A stretch of DNA of 64,000 bases from positions 689,690-753,689 of the forward strand of contig NZ_DF820425.1 of the NCBI RefSeq assembly GCF_000617845.2. Reading direction: 5' to 3'. Source of the DNA: Bradyrhizobium sp. DOA9. GTDB lineage: Bacteria > Pseudomonadota > Alphaproteobacteria > Rhizobiales > Xanthobacteraceae. Position numbers and translations under genes: made by a program. The first letter of the stretch is position 1. Each line of letters opens with the position of its first letter. The notes below the pieces were generated by a model. That model saw only the letters and a list, made by a program, of their open reading frames with translations, was not told where the DNA came from and searched no databases. This document shows, piece by piece, positions 8,102-18,700 of the stretch.

Positions 8102-9601
8102 TCAGATCTTCTGGTTGTACTCGCCGACTTCGGGATGGGTGCGCAGCACGCTGTTCACCATCTCGAACATGTCGTGCATGCGCTGCTCGGAGACCGGGCT
8201 CTCGACCACGACGACGAGCTCGGGCTTGTTGGAGGATGCGCGCACCAGGCCCCAGCTGCCGTCCTCGACCGTGACGCGCACGCCGTTGACGGTGACGAGA
8301 TCGCGAATCGCCTGCCCCCCGATCTTGGCGCCCTTCGCCTGCAGGCCCTCGAAGTGCTTCACCACCTTGTCGATGACGCCGTATTTGACCTCGTCGGCGC
8401 AGTGCGGCGACATCGTTGGCGAGGACCAGGTCTTCGGCAGCGCGTTCTTCAGATCGGCCATCGACTTGCCGGGCGCGCGGTCGAGCATGTCGCAGATCGC
8501 AAGGGCCGAGACCAGGCCGTCGTCGTAGCCGCGGCCATAGGGCTTGTTGAAGAAGAAGTGGCCCGACTTCTCGAATCCGGCGAGCGCACCCGTCTCGTTG
8601 GTGCGGCGCTTCATGTAGGAGTGGCCGGTCTTCCAATAGGCGGTCTTGGCACCCTGCTTCTGCAGCACGGGATCGGTGATGAACAGGCCGGTCGATTTCA
8701 CGTCGACGATGAACTGCGCGTCCTTGTGGATCGCCGACATGTCGCGCGCCAGCATCACGCCGACCTTGTCGGCGAAGATCTCCTCGCCGGTATTGTCGAC
8801 CACGCCGCAGCGGTCGCCGTCACCGTCGAAGCCGAGACCGACATCGGCCTTGTGCTGCAGCACCGCGTCGCGGATCGCGTGCAGCATCTCCATGTCTTCC
8901 GGATTCGGATTGTATTTCGGGAAGGTGTGGTCGAGCTCGGTGTCGAGCGGGATCACCTCGCAGCCGATCGCCTCCAGCACCTGCGGCGCGAAGGCGCCGG
9001 CGGTGCCGTTGCCGCAGGCCGCCACCACCTTCAGCTTGCGCTTCAGCTTTGGACGGGAGGTGAGATCGGCGATGTAGCGCGCCGGATAATTCTCGTGGAA
9101 TTGATAGGAGCCGCCGGCCTTGTTCTTGAACTCGGCGTTGAGAACGATCTCCTTCAGCCGCGTCATCTCGTCGGGGCCGAAGGTCAGCGGGCGGTTGGCG
9201 CCCATCTTCACGCCGGTCCAGCCATTGTCGTTGTGCGAGGCCGTGACCATGGCGACAGCGGGAACGTCGAGATCGAACTGCGCGAAATAGGCCATCGGCG
9301 TCACCGCAAGGCCGATGTCGTGCACCTTGCATCCCGCAGCCATCAGGCCGGAGATCAAGGCATATTTGATCGAGGCCGAATAGCCGCGGAAATCATGACC
9401 GGTGACGATCTCCTGGCGGACGCCGAGCTCCGCGATCAGCGCGCCCAGCCCCATGCCGAGCGCCTGCACACCCATCAGGTTGATTTCCTTCTGGAACAAC
9501 CAGCGCGCGTCGTACTCGCGAAAGCCCGTCGGCTTCACCATCGGCTCGGATTCGAAGGCGTAGGTGTTGGGCAACAATACGGATTTCGGCTTCGGGAACA
9601 T
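8102..9601 (-). CDS. Phosphomannomutase/phosphoglucomutase
   Basis: A 499-aa alpha-D-phosphohexomutase that interconverts hexose 1- and 6-phosphates for nucleotide-sugar and polysaccharide synthesis. The active-site phosphoserine is S122 in TASHNDNGWTG; the metal loop is GFDGDGDRCG; the sugar-binding ETGALAGFEKSGH and C-terminal phosphate-binding RASSNKPELV are present. The start was set at MFPKPKSV; an in-frame ATG 20 codons earlier has no similarity support. In the 192 bp between this gene and the protease gene I see no further gene. Confidence 0.93.
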   Translation of the reverse strand: MFPKPKSVLLPNTYAFESEPMVKPTGFREYDARWLFQKEINLMGVQALGMGLGALIAELGVRQEIVTGHDFRGYSASIKYALISGLMAAGCKVHDIGLAVTPMAYFAQFDLDVPAVAMVTASHNDNGWTGVKMGANRPLTFGPDEMTRLKEIVLNAEFKNKAGGSYQFHENYPARYIADLTSRPKLKRKLKVVAACGNGTAGAFAPQVLEAIGCEVIPLDTELDHTFPKYNPNPEDMEMLHAIRDAVLQHKADVGLGFDGDGDRCGVVDNTGEEIFADKVGVMLARDMSAIHKDAQFIVDVKSTGLFITDPVLQKQGAKTAYWKTGHSYMKRRTNETGALAGFEKSGHFFFNKPYGRGYDDGLVSALAICDMLDRAPGKSMADLKNALPKTWSSPTMSPHCADEVKYGVIDKVVKHFEGLQAKGAKIGGQAIRDLVTVNGVRVTVEDGSWGLVRASSNKPELVVVVESPVSEQRMHDMFEMVNSVLRTHPEVGEYNQKI

Positions 9602-9793
9602 TGCGTCGGTCTCGTGGAAAGGGGACGGGATTTGCTGCAGGCTTAGCGAATGCCAAACCACAGCGAAAGGCGGGAATGAAGGCTTATGGCCGATAATTGC
9701 GGCAGTTTGGTAACGAAGAAACGTTACAGGGAGGGCGGCCAGAGCAAGAATGTCTTCTTGAAATTGACGACCGCGCGGTGGCGCGGAGCGCCT

Positions 9794-10309
9794 CTACTGC
9801 TCCAGCACCATCTGCCCGTTCGCGTACTCGAAACGCTTCAGGCGGGACAGGAAGGAGAGGCCGAGCAGGTTCTCCGACAGCGCCTCATCCGGCAGCACCA
9901 TGGCATCGACGTCGCGCACGATGAGGCCGCCGACATCGAGCATGGCGATGCGGGTGCGGGCGGCCTTGATGGTGCCGTTGGCGGTGGAGACGGTGGCGTT
10001 GTATTCGCCGCGCGAAGGACGGAGACCAAACCGGGCGGCCGAGGTCTCGTTGAGCGCAACGACGGACGCGCCGGTATCGATCATGAAGCCGATGCGCTGG
10101 CCGTCGATCCGGCCCTCGGTCTGGAAATGACCGCGGGCGTCACGGGCAATGGCCAGGCTGCGGCCGCCGGCCGGCGCTGTGGCCGCGACCGCGACGGTCG
10201 TGCGCGGCACTGACGTGGCGGAAGCCGAGCTCATCTTGTCCGCCATCTGCGCCATGAAGGTGCCGAGGCCGATCATGATGGCCGCGATGATCATAATATT
10301 ACGCATCAC
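9794..10309 (-). CDS. Membrane-anchored retropepsin-like aspartic protease (TIGR02281 type)
   Basis: A 171-aa protein: an N-terminal hydrophobic anchor (MRNIMIIAAIMIGLGTFM), a linker of about 30 residues, and a clan-AA aspartic protease domain with the catalytic triplet D78-T79-G80 (FMIDTGASVVAL) and a C-terminal hydrophobic ENLLGLSFL. One domain is present, so activity would need a dimer, as in retropepsins. Substrates of this bacterial family are not well known. The initial Met could be either of two adjacent ATGs. Confidence 0.88.
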   Translation of the reverse strand: MMRNIMIIAAIMIGLGTFMAQMADKMSSASATSVPRTTVAVAATAPAGGRSLAIARDARGHFQTEGRIDGQRIGFMIDTGASVVALNETSAARFGLRPSRGEYNATVSTANGTIKAARTRIAMLDVGGLIVRDVDAMVLPDEALSENLLGLSFLSRLKRFEYANGQMVLEQ

Positions 10310-10434
10310 ACCACATCCGGGCCGGAAAGCCCGATTTCATCACGCGACAAGGCCGACTGCGAGCGTGCGCAGGCCGGGGTTCCTGTCATTTTGACGAAAA
10401 GGATGAGCGGAGGGTTAATGCCGGTTGCGAGTTC

Positions 10435-12909
10435 TCACGTCCCGCGCGGTTTCGCCCGCCTTGTCGGCACGGCGCTCGCGGGGTCGTCGGGCCAGGGGTG
10501 ACGCGGATAGCGGCCGCGCAGGTCGGAGCGGACGGCGGCGTAGCTGCCGCGCCAGAAGCCGGGCAGATCGCGCGTCACCTGCACCGGGCGCTGCGCCGGC
10601 GACAGCAATTCCAGCACCAGCGGCACCTTGCCGGCGGCAATCGAGGGATGGGTGTTGAGGCCGAACAATTCCTGCAGCCGGACCGCGATGGTCGGCCCCT
10701 GCTCGGCCTCATAGTCGATCGCGAGCACGCTCCCCGTAGGCGCCTCGAAATGGGTCGGGGCCTCGCGGTCGAGCCGCGCGCGCATCTGCCACGGCAACAG
10801 CGCCATCAGGGCATCGGAAAGATCGCCCGGGGAGATGTCCTTCAATGCGACCTTGTCGTGGAGCGCCGGCACCAGCCAGTCGTCGCGCCGCGCGATCAGG
10901 CCGTCGTCCGACAAATCGGGCCAGCTGTCGCCTTCGGCCTTGCGCAGGAACATCACGCGGTCGCGCCATTGCCTGGCGGCCTTCGACCAGGGCAGCCGGT
11001 CGAGGCCCGCGGCGATCAGGCCGTCGGCGAAAATACGCGCGGTGTCCTCCGAAGGCGACACCGAGCGCGTCGCCTCGGACAGCGTGATCGCGTGCAAAAC
11101 GCGCTTGCGCCGCGCGCGCAGCGCCATCGCGCCGCGATCGAACGAGATCTCGTCGGTGGTCTCGATATGCTCGGCGAAATGCTGCTCGATCTCGTCCTCG
11201 GTGATTTGCGCGGCGAGCAGGATACGCCCGCTCGCCGCCGTTCCCGTCATCTCCCCGATCGCGATGTAGGGCGCGCGGGCGAGCGAGGAGGTCTGCTCGA
11301 CCGACGCGCCGCGGCCGTTGGCCAGCACGAAGCTGCCATTGCCGCGATTGCGCGCGACGCGGTCCGGAAACGCGTAAGCGAGCATCAGGCCGGTCGAGAG
11401 ATCCTCCTGCGGCCCCGCTTTCTCCGAAGCCGCGACCTGCGAGGCCCAGCGCCGCGCCAGATCGCGCGCGCTTGCCGCGCGCGGCGAGCGGTCGCGGCGG
11501 AACTGGTCGCGACGGTGCTCGAGATCGACGCTGTCGCCGCCAAGGCCGCGCTCGGTGATGATGGCCGCGATCTCGGCGGCGGCTTCGCCTTCCCCGGCGC
11601 GATGCGAATCCACGATCATGCGCGCCAGCCGCGGCGGCAGCGCCAGCGCGCGCAGGCTCTTGCCTTCGGCGGTGATGCGGCCGTCGCCGTCGAGCGCGTT
11701 GAGCTCGGTCAGCAGGCTCTTGGCTTCCTTCCAGGCCGGCTGCGGCGGCGGATCGAGGAACGAGAGTGCGGCGGGATCGCTGACGCCCCATTGGGCGAGA
11801 TCGAGCACCAGCGAGGACAGGTCGGCGCTGAGGATTTCCGGCTGGGTGTAGGGCGCGAGCGAGGCTGTCTGCGGCTCGTCCCAGAGCCGATAGCACACAC
11901 CCGGTTCGGTGCGGCCGGCGCGGCCGCGGCGCTGGTCCACCGCCGCGCGCGAGGCGCGCACGGTTTCGAGCCGCGTCAGGCCGATATCGGGCTCGTAGCG
12001 CGGCACGCGGGCAAGGCCGGAATCGACGACGATGCGCACGCCCTCGATGGTGAGCGAGGTCTCGGCGATCGAGGTCGCCAGCACCACCTTGCGCGTGCCC
12101 TTGGGCGCGGGTGCGATCGCGCGATCCTGCACCGCGGCATCGAGCGCGCCGAACAGCGGCACGATCTCGACGGAGGCGTCCTGCACGCGCTCGCCGAGAA
12201 AATTCTGCGTACGGCGGATCTCGGCGGCACCCGGCAGGAAGGCGAGCACCGAGCCGCTGTCGGCACGCAGCGCGGATGCGATCGCGTCCGCCATCTGCCG
12301 CTCGATCGGCGCATCCGCCTTGCGGCCGAGATAGCGCGTCTCGACCGGAAAGGCGCGGCCCTCGCTCGCGACGACTGGGGCATCGCCGAGCAGCCTTGCG
12401 ACGCGCGCGCCATCGAGCGTTGCCGACATCACCAGGATGCGCAGGTCTTCGCGCAAGCCGGTTTGCGCATCGCGCGCCAGCGCGAGGCCCATGTCGGCGT
12501 CGAGCGAGCGCTCGTGGAATTCGTCGAACAGGATCGCGGCAACGCCCGAAAGTTCGGGATCGTCGAGAATCTGGCGGGTGAAGATGCCTTCGGTCACCAC
12601 CTCGATGCGCGTGGCGCGCGAGATCTTCGAGCCGAAGCGGACGCGATAGCCGACGGTTTCGCCAGCGCGTTCACCGAGCGATTTGGCCATGCGGTCGGCA
12701 CTGGCGCGCGCGGCGATGCGGCGCGGCTCCAGCACGATGATCTTCTTGCCCTTGGCCCAGGGCGCATCGAGCAGGGCCAGCGGCACCCGCGTGGTCTTGC
12801 CGGCGCCCGGCGGCGCCACCAGCACGGCGGCGTTGTTAGCCTCCAGCGTGCGCGACAAATCGTCGAGCACGGCATCGATCGGGAGGGGCGTGTCGAAGCT
12901 GCGGGGCAA
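10435..12909 (-). CDS. hrpB: ATP-dependent RNA helicase HrpB (DEAH-type)
   Basis: An 824-aa helicase of the DEAH/RHA group. Motif I is APPGAGKTTR (residues 33-41), motif Ia LEPRRIAAR, motif II DEFH (a variant of DEAH usual in HrpB), motif III SATLDG, motif V ATSIAETSLTI and motif VI QRRGRAGR. The helicase-associated domain and the long HrpB-specific C-terminus follow, ending near LRGRYPRHPWPDDP. The cellular role is poorly defined. In the 125 bp between it and the upstream protease start I see no gene. Confidence 0.95.
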   Translation of the reverse strand: MPRSFDTPLPIDAVLDDLSRTLEANNAAVLVAPPGAGKTTRVPLALLDAPWAKGKKIIVLEPRRIAARASADRMAKSLGERAGETVGYRVRFGSKISRATRIEVVTEGIFTRQILDDPELSGVAAILFDEFHERSLDADMGLALARDAQTGLREDLRILVMSATLDGARVARLLGDAPVVASEGRAFPVETRYLGRKADAPIERQMADAIASALRADSGSVLAFLPGAAEIRRTQNFLGERVQDASVEIVPLFGALDAAVQDRAIAPAPKGTRKVVLATSIAETSLTIEGVRIVVDSGLARVPRYEPDIGLTRLETVRASRAAVDQRRGRAGRTEPGVCYRLWDEPQTASLAPYTQPEILSADLSSLVLDLAQWGVSDPAALSFLDPPPQPAWKEAKSLLTELNALDGDGRITAEGKSLRALALPPRLARMIVDSHRAGEGEAAAEIAAIITERGLGGDSVDLEHRRDQFRRDRSPRAASARDLARRWASQVAASEKAGPQEDLSTGLMLAYAFPDRVARNRGNGSFVLANGRGASVEQTSSLARAPYIAIGEMTGTAASGRILLAAQITEDEIEQHFAEHIETTDEISFDRGAMALRARRKRVLHAITLSEATRSVSPSEDTARIFADGLIAAGLDRLPWSKAARQWRDRVMFLRKAEGDSWPDLSDDGLIARRDDWLVPALHDKVALKDISPGDLSDALMALLPWQMRARLDREAPTHFEAPTGSVLAIDYEAEQGPTIAVRLQELFGLNTHPSIAAGKVPLVLELLSPAQRPVQVTRDLPGFWRGSYAAVRSDLRGRYPRHPWPDDPASAVPTRRAKPRGT

Positions 12910-12922
12910 GGAAGCATCCGGT

Positions 12923-13011
12923 CGTCATGCCCGGCCTTGTGCCGGGCATCCACGTTCTTTCAGGCGAGAGTGAACAAGACGTGGATGGCCGGGACAAGCC
13001 CGGCCATGACG
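12923..13011. repeat. Palindromic intergenic repeat (CGTCATGCCCGGC type)
   Basis: The two ends are inverted copies: CGTCATGCCCGGCCTTGTGC at the left against GGACAAGCCCGGCCATGACG at the right, with internal ATCCACGTTCTT / AAGACGTGGAT arms. It fills the space between hrpB and ugd. I recognise the type as a common Bradyrhizobium repeat from memory. Confidence 0.75.
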
Positions 13012-13033
13012 GAATCATGCGCGATGAACTTTA

Positions 13034-14350
13034 TCAGCCCTGCACCGGCGGCCGCCCGACGCTCTCATAGGTGAAGCCGGCGGCTTCCATGTCCTCGGGG
13101 CGGTAGATGTTGCGGAGGTCGACGACGACCGGCTGCGCCATGGTCGCCTTCAACCGGTCGAGATCGAGCGCGCGGAACTGCACCCATTCGGTGACGATGA
13201 CGAGCGCGTCGGCGCCTTGCGCGCAGGTATAGGCGTCCTCGCAATAGGTGATATCGGGCAATTCGCCCTTGGCCTGCTCCATGCCGACGGGATCGAACGC
13301 CTTCACCTTCGCGCCCATGTCGATCAGGCCCGTCACCAGCGGGATCGACGGCGCATCGCGCATGTCGTCGGTGTCGGGCTTGAAGGTGAGACCGAGCACC
13401 GCGACGGTCTTGCCGCGCAGATTGCCGCCGAGCGCCTGGCTCACCTTGCGCGCCATCGCGCGCTTGCGGTTCTCGTTGACCGCCAGCACCGATTCGACGA
13501 TGCGCAACGAGACGTCGTAGTCCTGCGCGATCTTGATCAAGGCCTTGGTGTCCTTCGGGAAGCACGAGCCGCCGAAACCGGGACCGGCATGCAGGAATTT
13601 GGTGCCGATGCGGTTGTCGAGGCCGATGCCGCGCGCGACCTCCTGCACGTTGGCGCCCGCCTTCTCGGAAAGATCGGCGATCTCGTTGATGAAGGTGATC
13701 TTGGTCGCCAGGAACGCGTTGGCAGCGTATTTGATCATCTCGGCGGTGCGGCGCGCGGTGAACATCATCGGCGCCTGGTTCAGCGACAGCGGCCGGTAGA
13801 TGTCGCCCATCACCTTGCGCCCGCGCTCGTCGGAGGTGCCGACCACGACGCGGTCGGGGAATTTGAAATCGCGGATCGCCGCGCCCTCGCGCAGGAATTC
13901 GGGATTGGAGGCGACAACCACATCGGCCGATGGATTGGCTTCGCGGATGATGCGCTCGACCTCATCGCCGGTGCCGACCGGCACGGTCGATTTCGTCACC
14001 ACGACGGTGAAGCCGGTGAGCGACTGGGCGATCTCCTTCGCCGCGGCGTAGACATAGGACAGATCGGCGTGGCCATCGCCGCGGCGCGAGGGGGTGCCGA
14101 CCGCGATGAACACGGCATCGGCATCGGCAACCGGCTTGGTCAGATCGGTGGTGAAATCCAGCCGCTTGGCTTTCACATTGTTCGCGACCAGGTCGTCCAG
14201 TCCGGGCTCGTAGATCGGGATCTCGCCGCGATGGAGCGCGGCGATCTTCTTCTCGTCCTTGTCGACGCAGGTGACGTCGTGGCCGAAATCCGCAAAACAG
14301 GCGCCGGACACCAGTCCCACATAGCCTGTGCCGATCATCGCAATCCGCAT
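13034..14350 (-). CDS. ugd: UDP-glucose 6-dehydrogenase
   Basis: A 438-aa enzyme that oxidises UDP-glucose twice to UDP-glucuronate for exo- and capsular polysaccharides. An N-terminal Rossmann motif GTGYVG lies at residues 7-12. The central-helix motif EMIKYAANAFLA contains K208, and the catalytic Cys is C263 in GFGGSCFPKDT. The C-terminal UDP-binding domain has GLTFKPDTDDMRDAPS. Length is normal for the family. Together with the phosphohexomutase 3.4 kb away it points to envelope polysaccharide precursor supply. Confidence 0.96.
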   Translation of the reverse strand: MRIAMIGTGYVGLVSGACFADFGHDVTCVDKDEKKIAALHRGEIPIYEPGLDDLVANNVKAKRLDFTTDLTKPVADADAVFIAVGTPSRRGDGHADLSYVYAAAKEIAQSLTGFTVVVTKSTVPVGTGDEVERIIREANPSADVVVASNPEFLREGAAIRDFKFPDRVVVGTSDERGRKVMGDIYRPLSLNQAPMMFTARRTAEMIKYAANAFLATKITFINEIADLSEKAGANVQEVARGIGLDNRIGTKFLHAGPGFGGSCFPKDTKALIKIAQDYDVSLRIVESVLAVNENRKRAMARKVSQALGGNLRGKTVAVLGLTFKPDTDDMRDAPSIPLVTGLIDMGAKVKAFDPVGMEQAKGELPDITYCEDAYTCAQGADALVIVTEWVQFRALDLDRLKATMAQPVVVDLRNIYRPEDMEAAGFTYESVGRPPVQG

Positions 14351-14542
14351 GAAAAGTCCTGTTCCGCTTGGTTAACGAAAGCCCAATTGGGGGCGGTTTA
14401 GCATTTTCCCGAGGTCATGGAACAGTCCGCGTGCAAAAACCGGCCTGGGATTTGAACCGGTAAAGAAGCCGGAAACCACTGGGCTCCAAACTGCCCCGCG
14501 GCCAAACAGGGACGGGCGGAACGCGCCTCGAAAAGGGACACC

Positions 14543-15610
14543 ATGGCACGATCAGGCACAATCGCAGCGGCCAGCCCTTCCAAGGCCGCTGCGGCCGCGC
14601 GTATCGACTGGGTCGATTACGCCAAAGGCATCTGCATCGTCATGGTCGTGATGATGCATTCGGTGCTGGGGGTCGAGCTTGCCGCCGGGCAGACCGGCTT
14701 CATGCATTCCGTCGTGGCCTTCGCAAAGCCGTTCCGGATGCCGGACTTCTTCCTGATTTCGGGCTTGTTCCTGTCTCTGGTGATCGATCGGGACTGGCGA
14801 ACCTATCTCGACCGCAAGGTGGTCCATTTCGCCTATTTTTATGTCCTCTGGGTGACAATCCAGTTCGGCTTCAAGGCGCCGGCCTTCGCGGCCGAGGCCG
14901 GCTGGCATCACGTTGGCCTGTTGTATCTCGAATCCTTCGTCGAGCCGTTCGGCACGTTGTGGTTCATCTACCTGTTGCCGGTCTTCTTCGTCGTCACAAA
15001 ACTGACACGCAAAATTCCGCCACTCGCGATCTGGCTCGTCGCCGCCGCGCTGGAGACCGCGCGCATCACGACCGGCTGGACCGTCATCGACGAGTTCTGC
15101 GCGCGCTTCGTCTATTTCTATTCGGGCTATCTGTTCGCGCCTTACGTGTTCGCCCTGTCGGATCGTGCGCGCAACCATCCGGCGCTGGCACTTGCAGCGC
15201 TCGCAACCTGGGCCCTGGTCAATGCCGGCCTCGTCGCGTCGGGGATAAGCGAGTGGGCGATCGTCTCGCTCGCGCTCGGCTTCGCCGGCGCCTGCGCCAT
15301 CATCGCGGCGGGCACGCTGCTCGCGCGCGCGCACTGGCTCAATTTCTTCCGCTTCTGCGGCGAGCATTCGATCGTGATCTATCTCGCCTTCTTCCTGCCG
15401 ATGGCGGCGACGCGGATGCTGCTGCTGCGCACGGGCGTCATTGCCGATATCGGCACGGTGTCGCTGCTCGTCACCGTCGCCGGCGTGCTCGGTGCGCTGG
15501 TGATCTGGCGGATTGCGTTGCGGCTCGGTGCGCGTTTCCTGTTCGAGCGACCGGAGGCATTCTGGATCGCACCGAGGAAGACGGGGCCGGTATTGCAGGC
15601 GGCGGAGTGA
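14543..15610 (+). CDS. Acyltransferase family 3 (inner-membrane O-acyltransferase)
   Basis: A 355-aa protein with about ten membrane segments. The start of the acyltransferase-3 domain is seen at WVDYAKGICIVMVVMMHSV with the invariant Asp/His region, followed by FRMPDFFLISGLFLS. Members move acetyl or succinyl groups onto exported glycans or lipids. A preceding AAAAGGGACACC serves as ribosome site. It is divergent from ugd (192 bp apart), consistent with a polysaccharide-decoration role, but the acceptor is unknown. Confidence 0.88.
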   Translation: MARSGTIAAASPSKAAAAARIDWVDYAKGICIVMVVMMHSVLGVELAAGQTGFMHSVVAFAKPFRMPDFFLISGLFLSLVIDRDWRTYLDRKVVHFAYFYVLWVTIQFGFKAPAFAAEAGWHHVGLLYLESFVEPFGTLWFIYLLPVFFVVTKLTRKIPPLAIWLVAAALETARITTGWTVIDEFCARFVYFYSGYLFAPYVFALSDRARNHPALALAALATWALVNAGLVASGISEWAIVSLALGFAGACAIIAAGTLLARAHWLNFFRFCGEHSIVIYLAFFLPMAATRMLLLRTGVIADIGTVSLLVTVAGVLGALVIWRIALRLGARFLFERPEAFWIAPRKTGPVLQAAE

Positions 15611-15708
15611 CTGTCATGCCCCGCGAAGGCGGGGGATAGTCGCGCTGCCAGCGTAAAAATCCGCCGCCGAAGGCTGTCAAAGCCCGCAAAAATTCATACA
15701 TTGCGGCC

Positions 15709-18700
15709 ATGCCCAAAACCTCATCGAAGACCACCGCCAAAGCTGACACCAAGGCCGCGCCGAAAGCCGCCGAGACCAAGCCCGCTGCTGCCAAGACGAC
15801 ACCCGCGACGGCTGCTGCCAAACCGGTCGCAGCGAAGGCGGCCGGCAAGGGCGACCATGTCTTCCTGGTCGACGGTTCCTCCTACATCTTCCGCGCCTAT
15901 CACGCGCTGCCGCCGCTGAACCGCAAGTCCGACGGGCTCCAGGTCAACGCCGTGCTCGGCTTCTGCAACATGCTGTGGAAGCTGCTCCGCGAGATGCCCG
16001 AGGACAACAGGCCGACGCATCTGGCCATCATCTTCGACAAGTCGGAGATCACCTTCCGCAACAAGATCTATCCGGACTACAAGGCGCACCGGCCGCCCGC
16101 CCCCGACGATCTCATTCCGCAATTCGCGCTGATCCGCGAGGCCGTGCGCGCCTTCGACCTGCCCTGCCTGGAACAGGCCGGCTTCGAGGCCGACGATCTC
16201 ATCGCGACCTATGTGCGACAGGCCTGCGAGCGCGGCGCCAGCGCCACCATCGTGTCCTCCGACAAGGACCTGATGCAGCTCGTCACCGACTGCGTCACCA
16301 TGTACGACACCATGAAGGACCGCCGCATCGGCATAGCAGAGGTGATCGAGAAGTTCGGCGTGCCGCCGAACAAGGTGGTCGAGGTGCAGGCGCTCGCCGG
16401 CGATTCCACCGACAACGTGCCCGGCGTGCCCGGGATCGGCATCAAGACCGCGGCGCAGCTGATCAACGAATATGGCGATCTCGACCAATTATTGTTCCGC
16501 GCCGGCGAGATCAAGCAACCCAAGCGGCGCGAGGCGCTGCTCGAGAACGCCGAGAAGGCGCGGATCTCGCGGCAACTCGTGCTGCTCGACGACAAGGTCG
16601 AGTTGGAGGTGCCGCTGGACGACCTCGCCGTCCACGAGCCCGACGCGCGCAAGCTGGTCGCCTTCCTCAAGGCGATGGAGTTCACGACGCTGACGCGGCG
16701 CGTCGCCGAATACGCGCAGATCGACCCGGCCAATGTCGATGCCGATCCCGGCTATGCCAGCGGCGCCAGCGTGTTCACGACGCTGCCGCCCTCCGACGTC
16801 GTGCCCGCGCCAGGCGCGGGAACTCCGGCGCCAGCCCGGCCGAACCAGCCCAACAGATCGGCGGGCAAGGAGGACAAGGCTGCGAGCCCGAAAGGCGCGC
16901 CGATCTCGCTCGCCGCCGCACGCGAAGAGGCGCTGCGCAAGCTTGCCGTCGACCGCGGCAAATACCAGATTATCAAGACCCCTAGGGAGCTCGAGGCCTT
17001 CATCGCGCGAATCCATGATGCCGGCCATGTCGCGATCGAGACGCGAGCGAACTCGATCGACCCGATGCAGGCCGATTTCTGCGGCATCGCGCTGGCGCTG
17101 GCGCCCAATGATGCCTGCTATGTGCCGCTGGCTCACAAGCAATCCGGCGGCGGCGCCGGCCTGTTCGATGCGGGCCTCGCGCCCGATCAGGTCAAGCACA
17201 CCGATGCGATCGAAGCGCTGCGGCCGGTGCTGGAATCGGCAGGCATTCTCAAGATCGGCTTCGACGTCAAGTTCACTTCCGTGATGCTGGCGCAGCATGG
17301 CATCACTCTTCGCAACATCGACGATGCGCTGCTGATCTCCTACGTGCTCGACGCCGGCCGCGGCTCGCATGCGCTGGAATCACTGTCGGAGCGCTGGTTC
17401 GGCCATGCCATGCTGAAGGAAAGCGAGCTGCTCGGCAGCGGCAAGGGCAGGATCACCTTCGACCAGGTGCCGATCGACAAGGCCGCAGCGCTATCGGCCG
17501 AAGGCGTCGACATCGCCTTGCGGGTCTGGCGCGTGCTGAAGCCGCGCCTCGTTTCCGAGCACATGAGCGCGGTCTACGAGACGCTGGAGCGGCCGCTGGT
17601 CTCCGTGCTCGCGCGCATGGAGCGGCGCGGCATCTCGATCGACCGCCAGGTGCTGTCGCGTCTGTCCGGCGACTTCGCCCAGACCGCGGCGCGCGTCGAG
17701 GCCGAGATCCAGGAGATCGCGGGCGAGCCGGTCAATGTCGGCAGCCCCAAGCAGATCGGCGACATCCTGTTCGGCAAGATGGGATTATCAGGCGGCACCA
17801 AGACCAAGACCGGCGCGTGGTCGACCACGGCGCAAGTGCTGGACGATCTCGCCGAGCAGGGCCACGACTTCCCGAAGAAGATTCTGGAGTGGCGCCAGGT
17901 CTCCAAGCTGAAATCGACCTACACCGACGCGCTGCCGACCTACGTCAATCCGCAGACCCATCGCGTCCACACCACCTACGCGCTGGCTGCGACCACGACG
18001 GGGCGCTTGTCGTCGAACGAGCCGAACCTGCAGAACATTCCGGTGCGCACCGAGGACGGCCGCAAGATCCGCCGCGCCTTCATCGCCACGCCCGGACACA
18101 AGCTGGTCTCGGCCGACTATTCGCAGATCGAGCTGCGGCTGCTCGCCGAGATCGCCGACATTCCCGTGCTGAAGCAAGCGTTCCGCGACGGGCTCGACAT
18201 TCACGCCATGACGGCGTCGGAAATGTTCGGCGTTCCGATCAAGGGCATGCCGAGCGAGATCCGCCGCCGCGCCAAGGCGATCAATTTCGGCATCATCTAC
18301 GGCATCTCCGCGTTCGGCCTCGCCAACCAGCTCGGCATCGCGCGGGAAGAGGCCTCCGCCTACATCAAGAAATATTTCGAGCGCTTCCCCGGCATCCGCG
18401 CCTACATGGACGAGACGCGCGACTTCTGCCGCAACCACGGCTACGTCACCACGCTGTTCGGCCGCAAATGCCATTACCCCGACATCAAGGCCTCGAACGC
18501 CTCGGTGCGCGCCTTCAACGAGCGCGCCGCGATCAACGCGCGGCTTCAGGGCACCGCCGCCGACATCATCCGCCGCGCCATGACGCGCGTGGAGGATGCG
18601 CTGGCCGAGAAGAAGCTCTCGGCGCAGATGCTGCTCCAGGTGCACGACGAGTTGATCTTCGAGGTGCCGGACGGCGAGGTCGAGGCAACGCTCCCCGTCG

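Noticed and set aside
10498..13074. 858-codon open frame on the plus strand opposite hrpB
   Set aside because: Arg/Gly-rich translation with no domain; it mirrors the third-codon-position GC bias of the true hrpB gene on the other strand.
14430..14475. tRNA T-loop-like sequence GGTTCAAATCCC on the minus strand
   Set aside because: The flanking bases do not form a T-stem and there is no acceptor stem or anticodon arm, so it is not a tRNA.
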